Shown piece by piece: positions 1-5,284 of a stretch of 7,330 nt of DNA. Source of the DNA: Bacillota bacterium (GTDB taxonomy: Bacteria; Bacillota; DSM-12270; Thermacetogeniales; Thermacetogeniaceae). Each line of letters begins with the position of its first letter. Position 1 is the stretch's first letter. The translations under genes and the position numbers were made by a program. The stretch lies in NCBI GenBank assembly GCA_030627585.1, contig DAOURU010000048.1:1-7330 (forward strand), read 5' to 3'. The notes beneath the pieces were generated by a model. The model was not told the origin of the DNA and ran no database searches. It saw only the letters and a program-made list of their open reading frames with translations.

Positions 1-26
1 ACGACGAATTGGCTCTGGCTGCTTAA
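1..26 (+). other. tmRNA proteolysis-tag reading frame (3' part)
   Basis: The resume ORF of ssrA. It reads (A)-N-D-E-L-A-L-A-A followed by TAA at 24-26. The first residue or residues are outside the window. The terminal LAA is the element normally recognised by ClpXP-type proteases. Confidence 0.9.
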
Positions 27-219
27 GTAAGCGGCCCGTCCGCCCGGCCTCGCCTGCGGGCCGGTAACGGGCGTCACCTAGCAGGCCAATCCACTACACC
101 CTGCGCTCCGGGGGTGCAGCGGAAAACTTCGGAGCTGGCCTGATGAGAGCCTGCCGGCGGGCGCTCTGATGGCGAAGCGAAAGCACCGGCTGCGCTCGGA
201 GAAGCCTTTGCAGCGATTC

Positions 220-255
220 TTTCGGACAGGGGTTCGACTCCCCTCGCCTCCACCA
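220..255. other. candidate integration (att) site at ssrA 3' end
   Basis: The tRNA-like 3' end of ssrA is a well-known target for integrative elements. Here it directly abuts the 3' end of a serine recombinase remnant on the opposite strand. In many large-serine-recombinase elements the integrase gene sits at an element end beside the attachment site. I found no second copy of the T-arm/acceptor segment elsewhere in the window, so the other half-site is either outside or lost. The site assignment is inference from position only. Confidence 0.35.
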
Positions 256-618
256 TTGGTAACCAAAGTGATTTTAAGTATCACTTCTATCTCTTCTTTA
301 TAAACAATTACCTTCTCGACAAGTTGCTGGACGAGGGACTTTAGTTGTTCCTCGTTTTTTTTGTTTTTAAAGCGGCTTTGCATCCAGGTAAACCTCAACC
401 TCCTTTTTGCCAATATTTAGTTCTTCTTGACGACCAAGCCTCTCCAATTCTTCCCTAAGTACTTTTTTCTCTTTCTCTCGTTGACTCAGTTGCTCCAGGA
501 TCGTATCTGTGGCCTTTCCCTGCTCCACCAGGCGCACCAGATTGGCAATGGCAGTTTGAAGGCGCTCGTATTCCGGTTGTTTTTGCGTCCGTGCGGGATC
601 CGTCCCTGGCGCTTGTTA
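256..618 (-). pseudogene. large serine recombinase, C-terminal remnant, frameshifted
   Basis: Read on the minus strand, 618 down to about 369 encodes a charged coiled-coil-like segment. It contains YERLQTAIANLVRLVEQG, then ATDTILEQLSQ and a KKVLREELERLGRQEE stretch, and ends VYLDAKPL-stop. The reading then continues in another frame from about 390 with NEEQLKSLVQQLVEKVIVY and EEIEVILKI. A coiled coil followed by a short beta-rich 'LVEKVIVY..xIEVILK' end is the typical C-terminus of large serine site-specific recombinases. The resolvase catalytic domain, the recombinase domain and the zinc ribbon are all missing upstream. The second frame has no stop of its own before the ssrA complement and runs on to base 78 as antisense-tmRNA translation (GGGEGSRTPV), which is not genuine protein. 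The family call is moderately confident; that the gene is broken is clear. The break could be a sequencing slip in the A-rich run near 369-385, but the lost N-terminus cannot be explained that way. Confidence 0.72.
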
Positions 619-775
619 AGACAAAAAAAGCCCAATCTCCATAAACAATCACTTCTTTGTTCTTTTTGCCGAACGCCAAAGCCAAAAAGGGTGATGTCTT
701 TATAAATTGCAGAAAAATTAACCGGATTATCCGAAAGAATCTGTTAATTTTCAAAATAATAGGGGCACCAATTTT
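619..775. other. junction between two 5'-truncated genes; no gene seen
   Basis: An AT-richer stretch between the recombinase remnant and the ZIP transporter remnant. Minus-strand reading gives an open frame (start near 754) that runs into the recombinase region out of frame. It resembles no protein I know. No start codon with a ribosome binding site, and no convincing hairpin, was found. The endpoint of the deletion that removed both 5' ends should lie here. Confidence 0.4.
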
Positions 776-1332
776 GGGCTAGAAAAAGAAGGGAAATCTA
801 CTGTTTTCGGCCTGCTGCTGGGTATTCTTGCTTTTGTTTTCCTGGACAATTTCTTTCCCCACTGGCATGTCATAGGCAAAGAAATACGAGAAGACCTTTA
901 CCTTAAAAAGGGGGTCTTGATCGCCACAGGTATTGCTTTGCACAATTTGCCCGAAGGGATTGCAATAGGTACCGGTTTTGCCGCTTCGGCGCGCATGGGG
1001 CTCTTGCGATTTTAATTGCCGTACACAATATCCCCGAAGGGCTGGCTGTAGCCGTTCCCCTGAATATCGGGGGCATGGGCCGGATAAGGTCCCTCGCGGT
1101 TGCCCTGCTGGCCGGGCTGCCAATGGGGGCGGGCGCTTTACTGGGAGCACTGGCGTCAAATATCTCCATTTCCCTCCTGATCCTGTCTCTCGGCTTTGCC
1201 GCCGGGGCGATGCTTTACGTTGTATGCGACGAGCTTATTCCGGATGTGTATAAGCTAACCAGTGCCCATGTCGCAATCCTGGGGATAACGGCGGGTATTA
1301 TAATTGGGATTGTACTGGTTTATTATCTGTGA
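776..1332 (+). pseudogene. ZIP-family metal transporter (ZupT/GufA-like), N-truncated and frameshifted
   Basis: ZIP permeases import Zn(II), Fe(II) or related divalent metals across the inner membrane. The first piece (about 776-1015) encodes a membrane helix GLLLGILAFVFLDNFF, a PHWH metal-ligand-rich loop, and a helix with the hallmark HNLPEG. It then hits TAA at 1013-1015. The second piece, in the next frame (about 1000-1332), continues with ILIAVHNIPEGLAVAVPL, the second ZIP hallmark, and three further helices ending in GIVLVYYL. One extra G in the GGGG run at 997-1000 would restore a continuous frame across the two hallmark helices. About 70-75 residues (the first two helices) that the family has are absent upstream. 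The open frame reaches back to 722 but with no family-like sequence and no start. The stop at 1330-1332 touches the stop of the convergent gene. The single-base shift could be a sequencing error; the missing N-terminus makes the gene non-functional either way. Confidence 0.85.
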
Positions 1333-1992
1333 TTAAATTCTCAGGTCTGCTATTACCATACAATGGTCGGAGAGCGCGGGGATACAACGGACAGAAGTTT
1401 TTATTTTTCCCCTAAAAAGGCCGGAATACAGGATGTGGTCAAATCTTTTTTCAGGCGCTTCCGAGGGCCAGGTGGGTGCGTCATCAGTTTCAAAATAATC
1501 CTTCGCTTCACTTTTCACTTCTTCTAGATTGAGGTCGCCGGCAATCAACCAGGGCAGGGTAGAACTGCGAACCAAATTCAGGATATCTTTAAATTGCCGC
1601 TTCGCAAAACGGGGTTTTTGCGATAAATGCGTTCCAACTAAAAGGAATTCGGTCTTTTTAAAAGCCGTTTGCAGGATTATTGCTCCTCGCGGCTCGCGAT
1701 CGCCGAAGTATGTTAAATCCATAAATTTAACCTTGTCCCTGTCGCTTTGCGTCATCACTGCTATCCCGTACTCCCCGCCGCCCAAAAACGGGATTGTTCT
1801 GTAAAAGTAATGATTTTTCATTCCGGCAGCCTCTTTTAACTCAAGAACTTGGTCTATATATTGAGACCTTGCAGTCTTTCGATCGGCCTCCTGGATGGCT
1901 GCTATTTGTACTTCCATATCCCTCAGGTACCGGCCGATCGTTTGAGGCGAGGTACGTTTGCAGCGCTGAATATTCAAAGTGCAGATTCTCAT
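1333..1992 (-). CDS. endonuclease/exonuclease/phosphatase (EEP) family protein
   Basis: A 219-residue metal-dependent phosphoesterase of the EEP superfamily (DNase I, exonuclease III and sphingomyelinase fold). The full motif series is present in order: TLNIQ (N7), IQEAD (catalytic metal ligand E35), GEYGIAVMT (74-81), GTHLS (H122), AGDLNL (D153, N155), FDHILYS (D185, H186) and LSDHCMV (D209, H210). There is no signal peptide or membrane segment, so it should be cytoplasmic. The substrate cannot be told from sequence: DNA, RNA or a small phosphodiester are all possible. I chose ATG at 1992 because AAGG lies about 8 bases upstream. The GTG at 2001 in the same frame overlaps that ribosome binding site and is less likely. 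The gene follows the coiled-coil gene with a gap of about 110 bases on the same strand, so co-transcription is possible but unproven. It ends against the ZIP remnant tail to tail. Confidence 0.88.
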   Translation of the reverse strand: MRICTLNIQRCKRTSPQTIGRYLRDMEVQIAAIQEADRKTARSQYIDQVLELKEAAGMKNHYFYRTIPFLGGGEYGIAVMTQSDRDKVKFMDLTYFGDREPRGAIILQTAFKKTEFLLVGTHLSQKPRFAKRQFKDILNLVRSSTLPWLIAGDLNLEEVKSEAKDYFETDDAPTWPSEAPEKRFDHILYSGLFRGKIKTSVRCIPALSDHCMVIADLRI

Positions 1993-2105
1993 GGGCCTCA
2001 CCTTCTTTGATGGGAGAGCAAGAATGGAAAAGCAGGCTCCGAATTTGAATAAAATCAGGGGGAAGAAAAGGCAGGTCTAAGGCAACAGAAGAAGATACAA
2101 GTAAA

Positions 2106-2450
2106 TTACTTCGCCATTTTTTCCAGGCGGACAACCCTGCTTACGAGGTAATTGATATCTGCGGAGATATTATCTTCCCTGGCTATGATTTGCTCAAGTT
2201 TGGCGTTCTGCACCTCTCGATCATCGAAGAGCGCCCGGATTTTCTCAATAACTTCATTTTCAAGGCGTGTTTCAATTTTTAATTGGCCTTTTTCTACATT
2301 TTCCGGTCGTGAATCAACACTGTCCAGGCGTGATTCGACTTGACCCAGTCGTGAATCAACACTGTCCAGGCGCAATTCAAGCCTAGACTGCCCTTCGGTA
2401 AGCACTTGAAGTTGTTTTAAGACCAGTTCTTGAAACCTCTCGTTCTCCAT
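2106..2450 (-). CDS. small coiled-coil protein with heptad repeats
   Basis: A 114-residue hypothetical protein. Residues about 22-66 are a run of seven-residue units of the form R-L-x-x-V-x-S (RLDSVDS, RLGQVES, RLDSVDS, RPENVEK), giving a predicted long alpha-helical coiled coil. The C-terminal part (EVIEKIRALFDDREV, then INYLVSRVVRLEKMAK) resembles a group of small Firmicutes coiled-coil proteins of unknown function, as I recall them. It is very charged, with no signal peptide, membrane segment or catalytic motif, so it is likely cytoplasmic and oligomeric. The start is placed at ATG 2450 with GAGGAGAGGGG about 11 bases upstream. The frame is open to 2543, with a possible GTG at 2531, but the added residues are not protein-like. 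A role as a scaffold or partner protein is only a guess. Confidence 0.75.
   Translation of the reverse strand: MENERFQELVLKQLQVLTEGQSRLELRLDSVDSRLGQVESRLDSVDSRPENVEKGQLKIETRLENEVIEKIRALFDDREVQNAKLEQIIAREDNISADINYLVSRVVRLEKMAK
2306..2372 (-). repeat. 25-base exact direct repeat inside the coiled-coil gene
   Basis: The same 25 bases occur at 2306-2330 and 2348-2372, offset by 42 bases. That is 14 codons or exactly two heptads, so both copies read in frame as L-D-S-V-D-S-R. Exact identity at DNA level suggests a recent in-frame duplication, or slippage, that lengthens the helix without breaking heptad phase. Confidence 0.9.
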
Positions 2451-2538
2451 TGTTGCACGTACCCCTCTCCTCAATTTAAATTTTTCTTCCTTAATATGGG
2501 CTTGCCTGAAATTACCCGACGTGGAATTCACCCTTATT

Positions 2539-2558
2539 TTATCTCATTATTTACCTCC
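2539..2558 (-). other. minimal ORF (Met-Arg-stop) with strong ribosome binding site
   Basis: On the minus strand, GGAGGT (2558-2553) is followed after five bases by ATG AGA TAA (2547-2539). It lies about 90 bases upstream of the coiled-coil ATG and in a different frame. It could be a two-codon leader ORF acting in cis on ribosome occupancy, the start of a lost gene, or chance. Confidence 0.3.
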
Positions 2559-2611
2559 GGACAATACAAAAAGTATCGAGATTTCGTCTCCAAATGGTAT
2601 GATTAGAGGAC

Positions 2612-2641
2612 TTGTCAAGCAAATCCTTCTTGCTGTATCGT
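2612..2641 (+). promoter_or_regulatory. candidate sigma-A promoter for the DNA methyltransferase gene
   Basis: A -35-like TTGTCA (2612-2617, 5 of 6 to consensus) and a -10-like TATCGT (2636-2641, 4 of 6) are separated by 18 bases. This would give a leader of roughly 110 bases. A weaker alternative pair is TTGGCG at 2695 and TAAGAT at 2720, with 19-base spacing. Confidence 0.3.
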
Positions 2642-2757
2642 TTATTATGAAATACTTGTGTCCTGTTTTTCGCCGGGGATTTTATCGCTCCGGTTTGGCG
2701 CAAGCTGGGTGTGTTACGGTAAGATTATAAGAGCAAGGGGAGGGGGGAGGAAAACCC

Positions 2758-3591
2758 TTGACGCGGGAGCCTGCAGCTTTTAGTGACAAACCAAAGCCTC
2801 CGATTAAATGGGCGGGAGGAAAGAGCCAAATGCTTCCCCAGTTCAGGCCGCTCTTCCCTGAGATGTTCACTTTGTACATTGAGCCCTTCCTGGGAGGGGG
2901 CGCCGTCTTTTTTGATTTGCAGCCGCTTGAAAAGTCAGTGCTTATTGACAGCAATTTTGAGTTGATGAACTTCTATCAAGTTGTGAAAACAAAGCTTGAT
3001 GCTTTGCTTGCAGATTTAGAGCGGCATGAAAACACCGAAGACTATTACTATCACATAAGATCCATCAATCCTGATCATTTAACAGGTGTGGGCAGGGCAT
3101 CAAGGTTCCTGTACATGAATAAGACAGGCTTTAACGGTTTATGGCGGGTGAACAGGCAGGGCCGGCACAATGTTCCTTACGGAAGATACAAAAGCCCTCA
3201 ATTTAGAGATGAAGCCAACCTGCGTAAAATTAGTCTTGCCCTGCAAAATTCTGAACTGGTTTGCGGCGATTTTTCCCAAGCGCTGGCATATGCAACACCG
3301 GGGGCATTCGTTTATCTTGATCCGCCGTATCACCCGCTCACAAAAACGGCCCGTTTTACCAGTTACACCCGCGATTCCTTTAACGACGAAGACCAAATTC
3401 GCCTCTCGAGGGTTTTCCGAGAACTGCACAGCAGGGGCTGCTATGTTATGTTGAGCAATTCTGACACTGATTTCATTCGCGATCTATATGAGGGGTTTGA
3501 AATTACAACCGTTTACGCGAGAAGGGCAATAAATTGCCGGGGCGACAGGCGCGGGCCGATTCCAGAACTGGTAATCAGGAATTATCGCTAG
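2758..3591 (+). CDS. D12-class N6-adenine DNA methyltransferase (Dam/DpnM-like)
   Basis: A 277-residue S-adenosylmethionine-dependent enzyme that methylates adenine N6 in DNA. Motifs in alpha-group order are IKWAGGK (16-22, AdoMet contact, motif X), EPFLGGGAVFFD (42-53, motif I), IDSN (63-66, motif II), FLYMNKTGFNGLWRVN (117-132, typical of the Dam/DpnII group), the catalytic DPPY (188-191, motif IV), then RFTSYTRDSF and the C-terminal RRGPIPELVIRNY. Length matches complete family members. By family resemblance GATC is a likely target, but that is not shown by the sequence. The start is TTG at 2758: GGAGG at 2746-2750 sits seven bases upstream and no ATG fits. No restriction endonuclease lies within the window, so it looks like an orphan methylase or a phage/element-derived one. 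It is a single gene followed by an inverted repeat. Confidence 0.95.
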   Translation: MTREPAAFSDKPKPPIKWAGGKSQMLPQFRPLFPEMFTLYIEPFLGGGAVFFDLQPLEKSVLIDSNFELMNFYQVVKTKLDALLADLERHENTEDYYYHIRSINPDHLTGVGRASRFLYMNKTGFNGLWRVNRQGRHNVPYGRYKSPQFRDEANLRKISLALQNSELVCGDFSQALAYATPGAFVYLDPPYHPLTKTARFTSYTRDSFNDEDQIRLSRVFRELHSRGCYVMLSNSDTDFIRDLYEGFEITTVYARRAINCRGDRRGPIPELVIRNYR

Positions 3592-3693
3592 GTTTCCCGC
3601 TTTCAAAGGAGGTTGAGGCACACGCTTTTAGGCTGTTCTTCAAAATAACCGGGTGTTTTGTTGCGGCAGGCAGATGGTACAGAATTAAAATGA

Positions 3694-3731
3694 GGTGACC
3701 GCCGGCCTTGCTGGATCGACCGGCGGTCACC
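3694..3731. terminator. 12-bp inverted repeat, probable bidirectional terminator
   Basis: GGTGACCGCCGG (3694-3705) pairs perfectly with CCGGCGGTCACC (3720-3731) across a 14-base loop. It lies about 100 bases past the methyltransferase stop and about 60 bases past the stop of the small minus-strand gene, so it is well placed to end transcription from both sides. The flanking T-runs are weak (CGTTTGATTT on plus, TCATTTTAATT on minus), so efficient intrinsic termination is uncertain. The stem itself is certain. Confidence 0.6.
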
Positions 3732-3788
3732 CGTTTGATTTGCTCGGATTCAACTCTCTTTACCTCCTGTTGAGTTTTTATTGTTTTT

Positions 3789-3956
3789 TTATTCCGTCCC
3801 GAATTCTTTTTTGATGTAATCGTAGAGGAATTTGAGGTCATCGTAGGGGAATTCGTACTCGTCTGTTCTATTTTCTACCCGTTTTCCTCCCGGCACCACC
3901 GTCAGTTTCCGGCGCCTGATTTCTCTGTCTCTTTCTTCTCTTAACCCGACTGCCAT
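3789..3956 (-). CDS. 55-residue hypothetical protein
   Basis: A small ORF with a textbook ribosome binding site: AAAGGAGG eight bases before ATG at 3956, stop TAA at 3789-3791. The product starts MAVGLREERDREIRRRK, a very basic/acidic helical N-terminus. It has a central LTVVPGGKRVE segment and an aromatic, acidic end (YEFPYDDLKFLYDYIKKEFG). There is no signal peptide, membrane helix or Cys cluster. I do not recognise the family. It is convergent with the methyltransferase and shares the inverted repeat as a likely terminator. A GC-rich hairpin lies just upstream of its ribosome binding site. The protein-like composition and the strong translation signal make a real gene likely. It could be a small DNA- or protein-binding regulator, but nothing in the sequence proves a function. 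Confidence 0.68.
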   Translation of the reverse strand: MAVGLREERDREIRRRKLTVVPGGKRVENRTDEYEFPYDDLKFLYDYIKKEFGTE

Positions 3957-3972
3957 TTTTGTTGCCTCCTTT

Positions 3973-3994
3973 CGGCCTCCCGGCCGGTTTTTTT
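3973..3994 (+). terminator. short GC hairpin followed by T-run
   Basis: CGGCC (3973-3977), loop TCCC, GGCCG (3982-3986), then G and seven T. The stem is only 5 bp but all G/C. On the plus strand it resembles an intrinsic terminator with no close upstream gene. On the minus strand the same hairpin lies just before the ribosome binding site of the 55-residue gene and could affect its translation. Confidence 0.35.
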
Positions 3995-4045
3995 AAACCT
4001 TTCGCCTATATGTATATGCATAAACCATGCCAGTAAATAGAATGA

Positions 4046-4070
4046 GCAACCGGGTGATCACGCCGGTTGC
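4046..4070. repeat. 8-bp inverted repeat around a GTGATCAC palindrome
   Basis: GCAACCGG (4046-4053) and CCGGTTGC (4063-4070) are perfect complements flanking GTGATCACG. It has no T-run on either strand. It may be a weak terminator for the radical SAM gene on the minus strand or a protein-binding site upstream of the 55-residue gene. The role is unknown. Confidence 0.5.
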
Positions 4071-4198
4071 AGCACACCGACCAAGGATTTTTCGAGCCCT
4101 TTTTCCGCGCTTTCGGCATATTTTGCCTGATTTTCGGAATATATTTCAAAAACCGGGAAGCCTGTCTCATGATTAGAATCTGATGCAGGTAAAAGTAC
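4058..4198 (-). pseudogene. possible 3' gene remnant (46 codons, no start)
   Basis: Directly downstream of the radical SAM stop, in a different frame on the same strand, 46 sense codons read VLLPASDSNHETG, FPVFEIYSENQAKYAESAEK and GLEKSLVGVLQPA before TGA at 4060-4058. The composition and codon pattern look like genuine protein, unlike the other frames of this stretch. There is no Met, Val(GTG) or Leu(TTG) start with a ribosome binding site. It could be the tail of a deleted gene, a +1-frameshift extension of the radical SAM protein, or chance. I do not recognise the family. Confidence 0.3.
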
Positions 4199-4202
4199 TG
4201 AA

Positions 4203-5099
4203 TTACAGCAGGTGAAATTGGCGACTGGCTTTTTCGGCAGCCGTTACGGCCTCCTTGTATTCTTTCGGTGTTATGCGCCGCGCAATTTCGGGATACCGGT
4301 AGGCCAGGTAAGTAGGGTAATACTGATCCATGATGTTAATCCAACTGGCAGGGGAGACCTCGCGGGCGATGAAGCGCATCAAGTCTGCTGTCCCGGCAAG
4401 ACCGCCCGGCATCACCAGGTGGCGAATGAGCAGGCCCCGCACAGCTACCCCCTTCTTGTCAAGAACCAGATCCCCTACCTGCCGGTGCATTTCTTTCAAA
4501 GCTGCTTTGGCGACGCGGGGATAATTGGAAATGCGGGAATATTTACGGGCAATCTCAGCATCAGCATACTTGATGTCAGGGAGGTAGATGTCGATGATCC
4601 CGTCTAATTTACGCAGCGTGTTCAGCCTCTCGTAGCCGCTGCAGTTATAGACCAGCGGCAGGCGCAGGCCCCGGCGGCAGGCCGCGAGCAATGCTTCTAA
4701 GATCTGGAGCACGTAATGGGTGGGCGTAACCAGGTTGATATTAACGCAACCCATTTCCTGCAGTTCCAGCATGATGTGAGCCAATTTTTCTGTGCTTACC
4801 CCGTATTTTTCCCTTCCCCGGCTGATTTCGTAATTCTGGCAAAAGACGCAGTGCAGGCTGCAGAAGGCAAAAAAGATGGTTCCCGAGCCTCCTCTTCCGA
4901 CGAGCGGGGGTTCTTCCCCAAAATGCGGCCCCGAGCCGGATATTTCCGCCTGCTCCCCGGCGCCGCATTCTCCTCTCTCTCCGTTCAACCGCCTGGCGCC
5001 GCATTCCCGGGGGCAGAGCTTGCACGGGTCCAGAAATTTCCGGAGTTCGGCAAACCTTTGCTGCAATTCGCCGGTTTTGTAAAGGGTTAAATAGTTCAT
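4203..5099 (-). CDS. radical SAM protein, PflX-like (putative pyruvate formate-lyase activating enzyme family)
   Basis: A 298-residue iron-sulfur protein of the PflX group in the radical SAM superfamily. Members cleave S-adenosylmethionine reductively at a [4Fe-4S] cluster to make a 5'-deoxyadenosyl radical. Annotations as glycyl-radical-enzyme activases are by similarity only. The signature CSLHCVFCQNY (80-90) gives the CX3CX2C cluster ligands C80, C84 and C87. An N-terminal cysteine set CKLCPREC (C26, C29, C33) plus GECGAG (C45) is typical of this subgroup and may bind a second metal site. Further family marks are GGSGTIFF (70-77), NLVTPTHYV (122-130), IYLPDIKY (171-178), IRHLVMPGG (225-233) and MDQYYPTY (257-264). 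Length is normal and the protein is cytoplasmic. ATG at 5099 is chosen, with AGGGG about ten bases upstream. No glycyl-radical enzyme gene is adjacent, so its partner is unknown. Confidence 0.93.
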   Translation of the reverse strand: MNYLTLYKTGELQQRFAELRKFLDPCKLCPRECGARRLNGERGECGAGEQAEISGSGPHFGEEPPLVGRGGSGTIFFAFCSLHCVFCQNYEISRGREKYGVSTEKLAHIMLELQEMGCVNINLVTPTHYVLQILEALLAACRRGLRLPLVYNCSGYERLNTLRKLDGIIDIYLPDIKYADAEIARKYSRISNYPRVAKAALKEMHRQVGDLVLDKKGVAVRGLLIRHLVMPGGLAGTADLMRFIAREVSPASWINIMDQYYPTYLAYRYPEIARRITPKEYKEAVTAAEKASRQFHLL

Positions 5100-5130
5100 G
5101 GGTTATCTTCCCCTGTGAAAAACTTTTTCT

Positions 5131-5159
5131 TGTATAAAATATATTACATTTTGAAACAA
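5131..5159 (-). promoter_or_regulatory. candidate promoter for the radical SAM gene
   Basis: On the minus strand, TTGTTT (5159-5154) as -35 and TATACA (5136-5131) as -10 are separated by exactly 17 bases in a strongly AT-rich stretch. They lie about 35 bases before the start codon. Each hexamer is only a partial match. Confidence 0.4.
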
Positions 5160-5207
5160 ACCTGAAAGCTTTTTTCCGGCTTGGTGAATATTAAATATAT
5201 GATTCAG

Positions 5208-5213
5208 TATAAT
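5208..5213 (+). promoter_or_regulatory. consensus -10 box (TATAAT) ahead of the polymerase gene
   Basis: A perfect TATAAT lies about 72 bases upstream of the polymerase ATG within an AT-rich tract. No good -35 hexamer lies at 16-18 bases (TTGGTG at 5181 is 21 bases away), so an activator or chance match is possible. A small dyad CCTTG-T-CAAGG at 5256-5266 sits between it and the start and could be an operator. Confidence 0.35.
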
Positions 5214-5284
5214 ATTCCGCTTCTTGCTGCCATACTATAGCCGTAGCAAACTATCCCTTGTCAAGGTAGGGTTTTTGGGAAGAG

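Larger units (their letters stand above)
1..255 (+). ncRNA. ssrA: tmRNA (ssrA), 5' end outside window
   Basis: Transfer-messenger RNA, which rescues stalled ribosomes and tags the nascent peptide for proteolysis with the help of SmpB. The window opens inside the tag reading frame: bases 1-26 finish an asparagine codon and then read D-E-L-A-L-A-A-stop, so the tag ends NDELALAA. This matches the conserved hydrophobic -LAA end of bacterial tags. Behind it are GC-rich segments that can form the usual pseudoknots. The 3' end is the tRNA-like part, with a T-arm GGGGTTCGACTCCCC (about 229-243), an acceptor strand and an encoded CCA at 253-255. The tRNA-Ala-like 5' half lies upstream of the window. 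No convincing terminator hairpin with a T-run follows; an integration event at the 3' end may have displaced it. The identification is very secure from the tag plus the T-arm and CCA. Confidence 0.96.
2451..2757. other. divergent intergenic region (coiled-coil gene / methyltransferase)
   Basis: A 307-base region between two divergent genes. It holds a minus-strand ribosome binding site followed by a two-codon ORF (2539-2558), a candidate plus-strand promoter (2612-2641) and the purine-rich GGGGAGGGGGGAGG leader of the methyltransferase. The plus-strand open frame 2521-2730 has no ribosome binding site and is not protein-like. No other gene is seen. Confidence 0.6.

Noticed and set aside
427..705. 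Plus-strand open frame of 92 codons
   Set aside because: It lies opposite the recombinase remnant, has no ribosome binding site, and its sequence is not protein-like compared with the minus-strand reading.
2106..2450. CRISPR-like or tandem-array reading of the 25-base repeats
   Set aside because: There are only two copies, in frame within a coding heptad repeat; no spacer-repeat pattern and no cas genes.
2521..2730. Plus-strand open frame starting with GTG in the divergent intergenic region
   Set aside because: No ribosome binding site before the GTG, random-looking residues, and it overlaps the likely promoter region of the methyltransferase.
3604..3640. AAAGGAGG just after the methyltransferase stop, suggesting a downstream gene
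   Set aside because: No start codon at proper spacing; the nearest TTG directly abuts it and reads only 11 codons.
3575..3841. Minus-strand open frame of 88 codons between the methyltransferase and the small gene
   Set aside because: It runs through the 12-bp inverted repeat, overlaps the better supported 55-residue gene in another frame, and has no ribosome binding site at its start.
3714..4061. GATC sites in the 3694-3731 loop and in the 4046-4070 repeat as possible Dam-controlled switches
   Set aside because: GATC is short and expected by chance at this density, and the methylase target is not proven.
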